Part shown: one piece after another, positions 38,160 to 48,081 of the stretch
How the letters are laid out: each line of letters starts with the position of its first letter
Numbering within the stretch: the first letter of the stretch is position 1
NCBI GenBank assembly: GCA_019747815.1
Contig: JAIEQJ010000050.1
Location: 1-64,000 of the forward strand
Direction: 5' to 3'
Length of the DNA stretch: 64,000 nucleotides
DNA from: Hyphomonadaceae bacterium
GTDB lineage: Bacteria; Pseudomonadota; Alphaproteobacteria; Rhizobiales; Hyphomicrobiaceae
Notes under the pieces: generated by a model
Databases searched by the model: none
What the model was told of the DNA's origin: nothing
Seen by the model: the letters and a program-made list of their open reading frames with translations, nothing else
Made by a program: the position numbers and the translations under genes

Positions 38160-39149
38160 TCACACGGTGTGCAGGATCGGCGGCGCGATCGGCTTGAGGA
38201 CGTAGTCGCCGTCGGGCCCGAGGCCGGACAGCTCGAGCATGGTCTCGACGCGGCGCTGCGCTCCGCGGCCCTGCAGGAAAACGACGACGTCAATGGCCTG
38301 CACGATCAGGTCGCGCGGCACCGTCACCACGGCCTCCTGCACCAGCTGCTCCAGGCGGAAGAGACCGCCCAACGCGGAGTTGGCGTGCACGGTCGTAATG
38401 CCGCCGGGATGCCCGGTATTCCAGGCCTTGAGCATGTCGAGGGCTTCGGCACCGCGCACCTCGCCGACGATGATGCGGTCGGGGCGTAGGCGCAGGGTTG
38501 AGCGCACCAGGTCGGCCAGGGTGGCGACGCCGGGCTTGGTGCGCAGCGCCACGCAGTCCGCTGCGGCGCATTTGAGCTCGCGGGTGTCCTCCAGGATAAC
38601 GACGCGCTCGCTGAGATCGGCGATTTCGGCGAGCAGGGCATTGACCAGCGTGGTCTTGCCCGACGAGGTGCCGCCGACCACCAGGATGTTCTTGCGTTCG
38701 CGCACGGCCAACGCCAGTGCAGCAGCTTGGCGCACCGATACGATGCGGCTCGCCACGTAGTCGCTCAAGCGATAGAACACGTCGGCGGGCTTGCGCACGG
38801 CAAAGCAGGGCGCCGGCGCGACGGGCGGCATCACGCCTTCGAAGCGCTCGCCGGTTTCGGGCAGCTCGGCCGAGACGATCGGCATCTTGTCCGTGACCTC
38901 GCGACGCACGTGCGCCGCGACCAGGCGGATGATGCGTTCGGCCTCGGCAGGGCCGATGCGCTCGCCGCTGTCGACGCGACCGATGCTGGCCCGCTCGATC
39001 CAAAGGCGACCGTCGGGATTGACCATCACCTCGATCACGGTGGGGTCGGTCAGGGCGGCGGCGATGGTCGGTCCGAAGGCGGTGCGCAGCATCTGCCGGC
39101 GACGTCCCTGGGCTTCTTCAGCAGGAGCGAGCATGATCAGATCAGCCAT
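38160..39149 (-). CDS. trbB: Conjugal transfer ATPase TrbB (VirB11-like)
   Basis: VVGGTSSGKTTLVNALLAEIA, LILEDTRELKC-type motif, RLRPDRIIVGEVRGAEALDMLKAWNTGHPGGITTVHAN. Confidence 0.94.
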   Translation of the reverse strand: MADLIMLAPAEEAQGRRRQMLRTAFGPTIAAALTDPTVIEVMVNPDGRLWIERASIGRVDSGERIGPAEAERIIRLVAAHVRREVTDKMPIVSAELPETGERFEGVMPPVAPAPCFAVRKPADVFYRLSDYVASRIVSVRQAAALALAVRERKNILVVGGTSSGKTTLVNALLAEIADLSERVVILEDTRELKCAAADCVALRTKPGVATLADLVRSTLRLRPDRIIVGEVRGAEALDMLKAWNTGHPGGITTVHANSALGGLFRLEQLVQEAVVTVPRDLIVQAIDVVVFLQGRGAQRRVETMLELSGLGPDGDYVLKPIAPPILHTV

Positions 39150-39663
39150 TGCCGCGCTCTCCTTCGGATGGATTGGGTGATGCTTGCCCGTTGCGGTGAC
39201 CGGGCCGGCTTTTCAGCGGCGCATCGTCCGAAGCGGTGGCGAACAGGTCCGGCTCGTTCTGGGCGATGCTCTCAAGGACCTCCGAGACGAGCCGGTGGTC
39301 GCCGGCCAGGCGGCGGCCGATCTGGGCAACGAAGACCTGAAATCGCTCCTTGCCGAGCAGGCGCGCCGGCTCCTGCTCGCTCTGAGGCAGGGGTGGGGTG
39401 ATGGTCAGGAAGTAGCGCACGAACAGCGCCAGTGTCTCCGTGGCGATCGCCACGTCGCGCTTGATGCTCGCCACCGATTTGTTGAGGTCATTGAGCCGGC
39501 GGGCCAACCCCTCCTCGACGCCAGGGTGCTGCTGCGGCTCGAGGCTGGCGCGCAGGGCCTCTTCGACCAGGGCCGACTTGGCGCCCTGGCGCTGTTGCGC
39601 CACCAGGTCGAACTTCCGGGCCAGTGGACGCGACAGATATAGAGTGTAGCGCTTCTTGCCCAT
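39142..39663 (-). CDS. CopG/ribbon-helix-helix family regulator
   Basis: MGKKRYTLYLSRPLARKFDLVAQQRQGAKSALVEEALRASL. Confidence 0.8.
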   Translation of the reverse strand: MGKKRYTLYLSRPLARKFDLVAQQRQGAKSALVEEALRASLEPQQHPGVEEGLARRLNDLNKSVASIKRDVAIATETLALFVRYFLTITPPLPQSEQEPARLLGKERFQVFVAQIGRRLAGDHRLVSEVLESIAQNEPDLFATASDDAPLKSRPGHRNGQASPNPSEGERGNG

Positions 39664-41700
39664 CTAAAGACGCAGCCCCGGAAACTGGATGACCTTGTCG
39701 AGCGTCTCGCCGGGCGGCGCGTCTTCCTCGACGGTGGGTTCAGCGAGGCTTGCTGCGAACAGCGGCAGGTCGTTGAGTGGCCGTTCTTCCTTGTCTTTTT
39801 TCCTTCGCGGGATGGTCCGGCTCAGGGGTCGCGTTTCCTCGCTGTCTCCGCTCGTTACGAGCTCCGACCATGGCTTGTCGAGGCGTGCATCCATGCTGCG
39901 GACCTGGCCCGACCAATCGTCGCCGCGCGCGGTCGGCACATCCAGGCATCTGTCCGTTCCCAGCATCGGCGCAGGCAAGCACCGCGCCAGGAAATTCCGA
40001 TCGACGTAATACCTGAGCTTGCAAGCACGGATGGGCGGCACACCCGAGACCAGCACCAGGGCGTCGTCCGGCGCGAGCTGCAGCACTTCGCCGGGCGTCA
40101 GGAGCGGGCGAGGCGTCTCCTGCTCGGAGATCGAGGTATGCGACAGCCAGGCCGACAGGCGCCGCCCCGACAAGTTCCTCTGCGCGCGCAACTCGGTGGC
40201 CGTTCCCAGCGCGTCGGATAGACGCTTGGCGGTGCGCTCATCATTGGGCGCAAAGGCAACGCGGACATGGCAGTTGTCGAGGATGGCGTGGTACTGGCCA
40301 TAAGCGCGGTCAATCTGGTGCAGCGACTGCGCCACCAGCAATGCGCGGATTCCATAGCCCGCCATGAAGGCCAGCGACGACTCGAAGAAGTCCAGCCGTC
40401 CGAGCGCCGGGAACTCGTCGAGCATGAGCAGCAACTGGCGTTGCGGCGTGTTGTCGTTGGCAACCTGCAACGTCTCGGTGAGACGGCGGGCGATCTGGTT
40501 GAGGATCAGCCGGACCAGCGGCTTGGTGCGGGAGATGTCGGACGGCGGCACCACCAGGTAGAGTGACACCGGCCGTTGCGCCGTCATCAGGTCGGCGATG
40601 CGCCAGTCGGAGCGCGCCGTGTTGGCGGCGATCAACGGATCGCGGTATAGGCCGAGGAAGCTCATGGCGGTCGACACCACGCCCGAGCGCTCGTTGTCGG
40701 ACTTGTTGAGCAGCTCGCGCGCGATCGAGGCCACTACCGGGTGCGCGAGAGGCGCCTCCTCGGTGCCGTGGTGGTTGGTGGTCAGCATGATCTTGAGGGT
40801 GCGCAGGATGGACCGCGAGGGGTCGGCCAGGAACGTGGCAACGCGAGCCAGCGTCTTCTCCTGCTCGGCGTAGAGAACGTGCAGGATGGCGCCGGTCAGC
40901 AGCGCATGCGCGGTCTTCTCCCAGTGGTCGCGCCGCTCCTTGGCACCTTCCGGGTCGACCAGGATGTCGGCGATGTTCTGCACATCCCGCACCTCGTGCG
41001 TGCCCTTGCGTACCTCGAGCAGCGGGTTGAAGCGTGCAGACAGAGGATTGGTCGGATCGAACAGCAGGCAGTACGAGAAGCGAGCGCGCCAGCCGGCGGT
41101 GAGCGTCCAGTTCTCACCCTTGATGTCGTGAATGACCGCCGAGCCAGGCCAGGTCAGCAGCGTCGGCAGCACAAGCCCCACGCCCTTGCCCGACCGTGTC
41201 GGCGCCACGGCGAGCACGTGCTCCGGTCCGTCGTGACGCAGATAGCGATTGTCATAGACACCCAGCACGATGCCTCGATCACCCAGCAGCTTTGCCGCGC
41301 GCACATCTGCAATGTCCGCCCAGCGGGCCGAGCCGTAGGTCGTGGGCTGGACCTTGCGGCCCGTCCGCCGGGCGGCTCCCCCGATGGCAACCACTCCGCA
41401 GGCCAATCCGCCTGATGCTGCGATGACGCCAGCGCGCGCAAACACGTCAGGCGCTTGCGCCTCGAAGGCCAGCCACCAGGCGAACAGCTGCCACGGCGCA
41501 TAGATCCTGAGGCCGAGGACTTCGAGCCAGGCGCCGCCAAGGGCCGGCTGGTAACCGAGCGCGGCGGCCGCCCATTGCGTCGCCGCCCACATGCTGGCGA
41601 CAACCAGTGCGATGGCAGTGCCAAGCTGGAGCCCGTATGTGCGAGCCGACGTCATCCCTCGTTTCCCCGTTTGGCGCGAGCGCTCAAGTGAGGTCAGCAT
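39664..41700 (-). CDS. traG: Conjugal transfer coupling protein TraG (VirD4-like); alternative start 41655
   Basis: VLAVAPTRSGKGVGLVLPTLLTWPGSAVIHDIKGENW, LLMLDEFPALGRLDFFE. Confidence 0.93.
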   Translation of the reverse strand: MLTSLERSRQTGKRGMTSARTYGLQLGTAIALVVASMWAATQWAAAALGYQPALGGAWLEVLGLRIYAPWQLFAWWLAFEAQAPDVFARAGVIAASGGLACGVVAIGGAARRTGRKVQPTTYGSARWADIADVRAAKLLGDRGIVLGVYDNRYLRHDGPEHVLAVAPTRSGKGVGLVLPTLLTWPGSAVIHDIKGENWTLTAGWRARFSYCLLFDPTNPLSARFNPLLEVRKGTHEVRDVQNIADILVDPEGAKERRDHWEKTAHALLTGAILHVLYAEQEKTLARVATFLADPSRSILRTLKIMLTTNHHGTEEAPLAHPVVASIARELLNKSDNERSGVVSTAMSFLGLYRDPLIAANTARSDWRIADLMTAQRPVSLYLVVPPSDISRTKPLVRLILNQIARRLTETLQVANDNTPQRQLLLMLDEFPALGRLDFFESSLAFMAGYGIRALLVAQSLHQIDRAYGQYHAILDNCHVRVAFAPNDERTAKRLSDALGTATELRAQRNLSGRRLSAWLSHTSISEQETPRPLLTPGEVLQLAPDDALVLVSGVPPIRACKLRYYVDRNFLARCLPAPMLGTDRCLDVPTARGDDWSGQVRSMDARLDKPWSELVTSGDSEETRPLSRTIPRRKKDKEERPLNDLPLFAASLAEPTVEEDAPPGETLDKVIQFPGLRL

Positions 41701-41878
41701 GCGGGACGATCGCGTCCCGCGTTAATGGGGAAACGCCGTGAAAAACGGGAAGCCGAGAGAAGCACTGGGAAGACCGGGGAAGGCATGCCGTCGAACGCTT
41801 TCGCCACATGCCGCCGCTGGCGTTTGCAGACGCGGTCTCCTACGTTGATGGGTGATCAACCGCGAGGAGGCCAGCACC

Positions 41879-42430
41879 ATGGCTGCGACCGCCGCATCGA
41901 CCGTCCTGGGCACCTCGGCGCCGGATTTCAGGCTGCCTGCCACGGACGGCAAGACCTACGCGTTGAACGAAATTGCAGGACCGAAGGGCACGGTGATCGT
42001 CTTCATCTGCAACCACTGCCCCTACGTGAAGGCTGTCATCGACCGGCTGGTGGCGGACGCCAGAAACCTGATAGCCGAGGGCATCGGCTTTGCGGCGGTA
42101 TGCTCCAACGACGCCGAGGCCTACCCCGATGACTCCTTTGACAACATGCAGCGCTTCGCCAGCGCTCACGCGTTTCCGTTCCCCTACCTGCACGACGGCA
42201 GCCAATCTGTGGCCCGCGTCTATGGTGCGGTCTGCACGCCTGACTTCTTCGGCTACGACGCCGACCGCAAGCTGCGTTATCGCGGCCGCCTGGACGAGGG
42301 CCGCACCGCGCCGATTTCTTCGACGGCGCGCCGCGAACTCGTGGAGGCGATGCGGGCGATCGTGGCTGGCAAGGCACCGTCCGAGCAGGTCCCATCGGTG
42401 GGCTGCTCCATCAAGTGGAAGGCGGCGTAG
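41879..42430 (+). CDS. Thioredoxin-family / peroxiredoxin-like protein
   Basis: TSAPDFRLPATDGKTYALNEIAGPKGTVIVFICNHCPYVKAVIDRL. Confidence 0.85.
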   Translation: MAATAASTVLGTSAPDFRLPATDGKTYALNEIAGPKGTVIVFICNHCPYVKAVIDRLVADARNLIAEGIGFAAVCSNDAEAYPDDSFDNMQRFASAHAFPFPYLHDGSQSVARVYGAVCTPDFFGYDADRKLRYRGRLDEGRTAPISSTARRELVEAMRAIVAGKAPSEQVPSVGCSIKWKAA

Positions 42431-42450
42431 GCATCGTCGCCGACCCATGC

Positions 42451-43326
42451 ATGCAAAGTCTCACGCTCAGCGGCAAGCAGGTCCTGATCACCGGTGCCAC
42501 CAACGGCATCGGCCTGGCCGCGGCCGAGGCCCTGGCGGCACGCGGCGCCGACGTGGCGATCGTCGGCCGCAACGAGACCCGAGCGAAAATTGCCGCGGCG
42601 CGAGTGAGAACGGTAGCCGCGGGCGGCGCAACTGTCGGCACGCTCATCGCCGACCTGTCGTCGCAGGCGGCCGTGCGCAAACTGGCCGCGGAGGTGCTGG
42701 CGCGCTATCCCCGCCTCGACATCCTCGTCAACAACGCCGGCGCCATGCACACAACCCGGAAGCTGAGCGACGACGGCATCGAGCTGACCTGGGCCCTCAA
42801 CCACCTGGCGCCATTCCTGCTGACCACGCTGCTGCTGGACCGGCTGAAGGCGTGCGCGCCGTCGCGCATCATCACGACGGCCTCGGAGGTCCACCAGGGC
42901 GCCGACATTCCGTTCGATGACTTGAATGCGGAACGCTCCTATCGCGGCTTCAACCGCTACAAGCAGAGCAAGCTTGCCAACATCCTGTTTACGAGCGAGC
43001 TGGGGCGCCGCCTCGACGTCACTTGCGTGACGGCCCACTGCTTCCACCCGGGATTGGTGGCGAGCGGTTTCAACCGCAACAACGGCCTGCTGATGGACTT
43101 GGCCATGACGCTGCTCAGACCGGTGGCGCGCAGCGTCGAGCAGGGTGCCGAAACGCTGGTGTGGCTCGCCGAGGCACCGGACGTGACAAGGACCAACGGC
43201 GGCTACTACGTGGACATCGAGTGGCGGCCGCCGAGCCCGCAAGGTCAGGATATCGCGGCCGCGCGACGACTGTGGGAGATCAGCGAGGCGCAGTGTGCTG
43301 GCCCGGTAGACGCGCCCCGCTCATGA
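42451..43326 (+). CDS. Short-chain dehydrogenase/reductase
   Basis: VLITGATNGIGLAAAEALAARGADVAIVGRN, ILVNNAGAM, YKQSKLANILF. Confidence 0.9.
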   Translation: MQSLTLSGKQVLITGATNGIGLAAAEALAARGADVAIVGRNETRAKIAAARVRTVAAGGATVGTLIADLSSQAAVRKLAAEVLARYPRLDILVNNAGAMHTTRKLSDDGIELTWALNHLAPFLLTTLLLDRLKACAPSRIITTASEVHQGADIPFDDLNAERSYRGFNRYKQSKLANILFTSELGRRLDVTCVTAHCFHPGLVASGFNRNNGLLMDLAMTLLRPVARSVEQGAETLVWLAEAPDVTRTNGGYYVDIEWRPPSPQGQDIAAARRLWEISEAQCAGPVDAPRS

Positions 43327-44148
43327 TGCCACCTCCAGCGCCTCGGGCGCGATCCGCTCCGTATCGCCCGGAGCGGGCAAGTGCGCTTTCCAGCGCACGA
43401 GCGCGGCGGTGCCTGCGTCCGTCAACCCATAGAGTCCGCGCTCGATCCTGACGAACCAGCCGTAGACGTTGCGCTGCAGGATTTTCGCTGCATCGGGGGC
43501 GTCGCCCCTGAGATCGCGCGGACGCGCCGGGGTGTGCGACAGCGCCGATGCACATGTCAGGGCTTGCTGTCGATAGGCGGTCATGATCGGCTGGCGCGTG
43601 CTGCCGCCAATGGCGGGATCGCCGAGGCGCCGCCGATGCTCGGCGACGATCCTGGAGCGGCGCTTGGCGTCGCGGCGCGGACGCCACGGCGCCGGCTCGA
43701 CCAGGACCTCGACCTTGCCTCTGGCCGACACGCTGAGCAGGCCGAGCCCGAGCAGGCGGCAGAGCTTGCGCACGCGCGGATCATGCTCGCGGCCCCGGCC
43801 GCGCCGCGAGGCGCGCACCGCAAGCCATATCTCGTCACAGGCGGCAAAGCGATCGACTGCCTGCAGGACCAGATCGAGGGTGAAGGAGAGTTTCAGCTCG
43901 CCGATGACGACGGCGGTCGGCTCCTTGCCGTCGAGCGCAACCAGGTCGCAGCCGCAAATCTCGCCCTTGACCTCGAAGCCCAGCTTTTCGAGGAAGCGCT
44001 TGACCGGCGGATAGAGGCTCGATTCCAAGACGTATCGCTTGCTGCAAATCAAGAACAGCAAGCGCGTAGCGGTGATTCGCCGTCCTGTCGAGGCGCTGGC
44101 GCAGCGTTCCGCCGCGCACCGAGCGGCGGAACGATCTTGTAGCGCCAT
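43321..44148 (-). CDS. DUF2161-like protein (start uncertain)
   Basis: ESSLYPPVKRFLEKLGFEVKGEICGCDLVALDGKEPTAVVIGELKLSFTLDLVLQAVDR. Confidence 0.7.
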   Translation of the reverse strand: MALQDRSAARCAAERCASASTGRRITATRLLFLICSKRYVLESSLYPPVKRFLEKLGFEVKGEICGCDLVALDGKEPTAVVIGELKLSFTLDLVLQAVDRFAACDEIWLAVRASRRGRGREHDPRVRKLCRLLGLGLLSVSARGKVEVLVEPAPWRPRRDAKRRSRIVAEHRRRLGDPAIGGSTRQPIMTAYRQQALTCASALSHTPARPRDLRGDAPDAAKILQRNVYGWFVRIERGLYGLTDAGTAALVRWKAHLPAPGDTERIAPEALEVAS

Positions 44149-44151
44149 TCC

Positions 44152-45855
44152 TCACGCGGCTGTGGGCGTGACGGCAACGGTGGGCCGTCCGGTGTAGCCG
44201 CGTCGCGGGAACGTCATGTAGCGTGGCGTCCAGTTGTCCACCTTGGTCCGGCCATCCCCGGCAAGGGCCTTGCGGATGATCGCCTTTTTCTTGGTTCCGG
44301 GCTCGGTCAGATAGGTATTGGCGGCGGTCTCGCCGATCACCTCGGCCAGCATGCCGCTCACGGCCTCGCGGTCCTTGACCAGCGCGAAGTAGGTATCGTC
44401 GGGTTGCCAGTGCTGGAGGCAATCGACGCCGAGACGCTGACCCAACGTGTCGATCAGGTCGGTTCCGACCGCCATTGTCTCGGCCATCACCATGGCCACC
44501 ACCTGCATCACCTGCGCGTCGCTCATGTCGAGCAAGCGCGCGAACACCTCCGCCGTGCGGGCGCCGCTGGCGTCGTGACAAACGATGCTCCCGGCGTCCG
44601 CCTCGACGCGCAGCAGCTTGGCGGCCCTGGCCCGGCGCTTGGCGAACACTCCCTGGCTGGCGAGCTTGCTCGCCGCCTCGCCGATCTCGGCTGTCGCTGG
44701 CCGTTGCGGCTCGGCCTCGACCTTCCACCAGCGTCCCCCACCGATGGCGTGCGCCAACATCAGGCGCAGCGCCGTCTCTGGCGCGTCGGCAACGGCAAGG
44801 CGCACGGCGCTGTGGCGCACCAGATCGACATAGTTGGCCAGCGGAGCGCTCAATTCAGATCGTTCGACCGCAATGGAAGCTTCGCGGCCTACATCGCCGG
44901 CATCGGCCCCGCGCTTTGCGCGCCGAACCTCGGAGCGCGGCTTGAGGCCCTTGTGCACGGTGACATGTCCATCCGGCTCCACCACGACATAGACTTGACC
45001 ACCATCAGCCTTCGCCACGTTCTCATAATCCCACGGCTGAAAGCGCCGGTCGGGCTCGATGATGTGCACGTCACTCCAGCCGGACTGGAGAAGCTGCTCG
45101 CGCCGCTCGGCAATTGTGGCGTTCTGCAAGCGCCAGAACTCCTCCGCGTCGGTGAAGTAGCGCTGCTCCCCGAACAGGTCGGCGGTGATGCCGCCTTGGT
45201 AGGCGGCCTCGTCGAACAAAGCCGCCGTGGTCGCGATCTCGGCGCCGCCCAGCAGCCAAGCCTTGAGCTGCCAGGGTGGCGGCGGCTCCTGGTGCGGATC
45301 GTTGTTGAGGGCCAACCATGCCTTTTGCCGCTCCTTGGTGGCCAGCGTCAGCAATTGCAGGGTCTGCGTCTCGATGTCCCCGGCCCGGTATAGCCGCCGG
45401 ATATCGGGGTGCAGGTTGGCGATGGCGAGCCGGCGTTTGACGATCTGCTCGGAGATGCCGAAGTGCGCGGCAATGTCGGCCTCGGGCATGCCTTTGCGGC
45501 GCAGCGCCGCGAACGCCTCGTACTGCTCCAGGTCGTCCATCGGCAAGCGCTCGACGTTCTCGGCCAGCGAGGCCTCGATGGCAGTAGCGTCGTCGTCTGC
45601 CTCCAGCAGCACGCATGGCAGCTTGTCGACATCATTGACGCCGCGTGCGTCGAGCGCCCTGGCAGCGAGGTAGCGCCGCCGTCCGGCGACGATCTCGTAG
45701 GCGTTGCCGTCGCGCCGCACCAGCAGCGGCTGGATGATGCCGAGCGCGGCGATGGAAGCCGCGAGGCTGTCAATCTCCTTGGCTCCGTGGCGGCGCACGT
45801 TGAGCTTGGACACGGCCAGCTCGGCTAGGGGAATGTGATGCAGCTTGCGTAGCAT
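44152..45855 (-). CDS. ParB/RepB-like partition-family protein
   Basis: HIPLAELAVSKLNVRRHGAKEIDSLAASIAALGIIQPLLVRRDGNAYEIVAGRRRYLAARAL. Confidence 0.9.
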   Translation of the reverse strand: MLRKLHHIPLAELAVSKLNVRRHGAKEIDSLAASIAALGIIQPLLVRRDGNAYEIVAGRRRYLAARALDARGVNDVDKLPCVLLEADDDATAIEASLAENVERLPMDDLEQYEAFAALRRKGMPEADIAAHFGISEQIVKRRLAIANLHPDIRRLYRAGDIETQTLQLLTLATKERQKAWLALNNDPHQEPPPPWQLKAWLLGGAEIATTAALFDEAAYQGGITADLFGEQRYFTDAEEFWRLQNATIAERREQLLQSGWSDVHIIEPDRRFQPWDYENVAKADGGQVYVVVEPDGHVTVHKGLKPRSEVRRAKRGADAGDVGREASIAVERSELSAPLANYVDLVRHSAVRLAVADAPETALRLMLAHAIGGGRWWKVEAEPQRPATAEIGEAASKLASQGVFAKRRARAAKLLRVEADAGSIVCHDASGARTAEVFARLLDMSDAQVMQVVAMVMAETMAVGTDLIDTLGQRLGVDCLQHWQPDDTYFALVKDREAVSGMLAEVIGETAANTYLTEPGTKKKAIIRKALAGDGRTKVDNWTPRYMTFPRRGYTGRPTVAVTPTAA

Positions 45856-45871
45856 GCGAACCTCCTTGTGT

Positions 45872-46794
45872 TCAGGCGGCGGAGCGATGAGCGGTGGTGT
45901 CCTGCAGGCCGTCGAGATAGGCGACGGCTTCCTGCGCCTTGGCGGCGGCAGAGAAGATGGCGCGCGGGTCGGCCTTCATGACATCGAGCCAATGGTGGAT
46001 GTAGCGGGCGTGGTCGGGGTGCGGCTCGATGGCGATGGCGAGACGCGCGCACAGGAAGGCGGCACCGATCTCGGCGCAGCTTCCTCGAAACAGTAGGCCT
46101 TGTCGCCGAAGCGCTTGCCGAACTCGCGGTTCAGGCGATGCGGCGCACCAGACCAGTGCGTTGCCTCGTGTCCGAGCACGCCATACCAGGACTCGGTGCG
46201 CGTGCGCCCGTCGCTGGCAATGAAGCGCGCCTCGTCGGGCATATGCACGGTATCGGTGGCGCGCCGATAGCACGCCTGCGTCCCGCCGACGATGACCTTC
46301 GCGCCGGTGGCCGCGAAATAGGCTTCGGCGGCTGCGATGCGCTCGATGGGATCGGGCGGCAGCGCCATGGCGGGCTGGTAGCCGTCCACTTGCTCGGCGG
46401 CGAACACCCAATAGCCGCGCGCAAAGCGCCGCCGCTCCGTCTCTCCTTCTCCGTCGTCGCCATCGGACTCGGCCGCAACGGTGATCTCCTTGTAGAACAC
46501 GATTGGGCTGGCCTTCTCGCCCTTGCGCACACGCGCGCCCTTCTCGTTCCACTGGCGCAGCGTCGCCCACTCCCCTGAATCGTAGCCGCGCTCCAGCGCG
46601 CTCACCCACAGGCTCAGGACGTTGACGCCGCGATAGGCTTGGCCCGTGACGGCATTGCTCGGCAGCACGGGCCGCGTGCCGCCTCGCTGCCACGGCATGA
46701 TGGGATCGCCGGGGCTCGCCTCGATGGCGGCGAGCAGCTTGGCGGTGATGGTCTCGTAAATGTCGGAACGCGGTTTTTGAGCTTTCGAGCGCAT
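45872..46794 (-). pseudogene. ArdC-like antirestriction protein with C-terminal frameshift near 46085-46100
   Basis: SDIYETITAKLLAAIEASPGDPIMPWQ...GVLGHEATHWSGAPHRLNREFGKRFGDKAYCFEE then reading continues in another frame as EIGAAFLCARLAIAIEPHPDHARYIHHWLDVMKADPRAIFSAAAKAQEAVAYLDGL. Confidence 0.85.
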
Positions 46795-47023
46795 GACGCG
46801 GTACTCCTAGAAGGGAGGACAAAACCCGAGAATTCAGCGCTGATCTCAGTGTTAAGATAATAGCAGATGTTCCTGTTGTGTTCTATTCGAAAATGGCCCT
46901 ATCTATCGGAAACTAAATCACATTTTGTTTCAGCCACCACGCAATGGATGCGCCCCGATGTTTCAAATTGCAATTTGCATCGACCGCGCTTTTTCTTTTC
47001 AAAACGGATTGCCCAATTCATGT

Positions 47024-47086
47024 GTCTGCCTCCTGGAGCCGCCCTTGCCTCCGGCCCCTTCAGGGGGGCGGCTTCAGGAGGCAGAC
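47024..47086. repeat. Large hairpin: 21-bp inverted repeat with one mismatch, 21-nt loop
   Basis: GTCTGCCTCCTGGAGCCGCCC / GGGCGGCTTCAGGAGGCAGAC. Confidence 0.9.
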
Positions 47087-47286
47087 CATGGGCCCTGCCT
47101 CTTGGTGAGCCCGGCGTCGTCGCTTTGTCGGCGCGGCCGCGTGGCGTCGTTGTCGCCCCTGACTGTCTTGGAGCTTTCACGCGATGATGTGATCGGCCGG
47201 AGCATCGCTGGCAGCGAAGGCGGTCGCGGCAACGATCGTGACCCCGAAGGGGCGGAGACGCCGGCCTTCCGGGCACGGCGGCTCCG

Positions 47287-47314
47287 GTCGCCGGCCGCTT
47301 TTTTGGCCGGCGAC
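47287..47314 (+). terminator. Hairpin with 10-bp perfect stem and T-rich loop (terminator-like or structural)
   Basis: GTCGCCGGCC-GCTTTTTT-GGCCGGCGAC; no 3' U-tract, so function is uncertain. Confidence 0.4.
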
Positions 47315-47881
47315 TAGAGCGTGACCCTCCGCGGCCGCGGGCCGTGGAGGGAGCCGCCCAGAACAAGATATTGGACATCCCAAAGAGCTGATGGCGACGG
47401 ACAGCCAACGCTCGCAGCGGCGCCTTTCTCTTCCCTCAGTTGGCAGACAAGCAGCCGCGCCGTCGCCTTTCGGCTCTTGACTATTTGCAGTGCTTCGGTC
47501 AAACACACCGTCCGCTGAAAAGCGTTTCAGCGAGACAACTGAGGAAGCCGATGCGTATCGCATCACATATCGCCACCGCGCTCAGCGCCGCCACCGGACG
47601 GTCGGATCGACCGAACGGGTGGCCGCGTATTGGCGTGTGCATGGCCTATTGGGGCTTCTCCTTCCGCATGAATGATCGGGCCAGCCAAGGCTCGAGACTG
47701 AAACCGGAATAACCGGCGCAGGGCATCCCCTCCGCCGATCAGGCAGGAGGGCAGATGGCCCGCACATCACCGCCAAGACGATCCCGACATCACCCGTGTG
47801 CTGCGAGCACGCGCGCGTTCGCTCGCGCGCATGTCCGCGACCGCGAACGCGCATGACTGACTACGGCGCCGGTGGCGCCGC

Positions 47882-47892
47882 GCTCTTTGACA
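47882..47892 (+). promoter_or_regulatory. boxA-like antitermination motif upstream of the tRNA array
   Basis: GCTCTTTGACA, compared with E. coli rrn boxA TGCTCTTTAACA; ~105 nt upstream of the first tRNA. Confidence 0.55.
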
Positions 47893-47997
47893 TTGTGAAC
47901 GTCCAGATTTGGACGCGGCGCCGGATTCCGGCCCGTTCAGCAAGCTCGCTCTCAGGTCGAGAGCGGCGCCGCGATCCTTTTGTCAATTTTCTCAAGG

Positions 47998-48073
47998 GCT
48001 GGCTTAGCTCATCGGGCAGAGCACTCGCCTTGTAAGCGAGAGGCGGGAGGTTCGAGTCCTCCAGCCAGCACCA
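47998..48073 (+). tRNA. tRNA-Thr(TGT)
   Basis: GCTGGCT/AGCCAGC acceptor, CTCGC-CTTGTAA-GCGAG anticodon arm, encoded CCA. Confidence 0.95.
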
Positions 48074-48081
48074 GCATCGAT

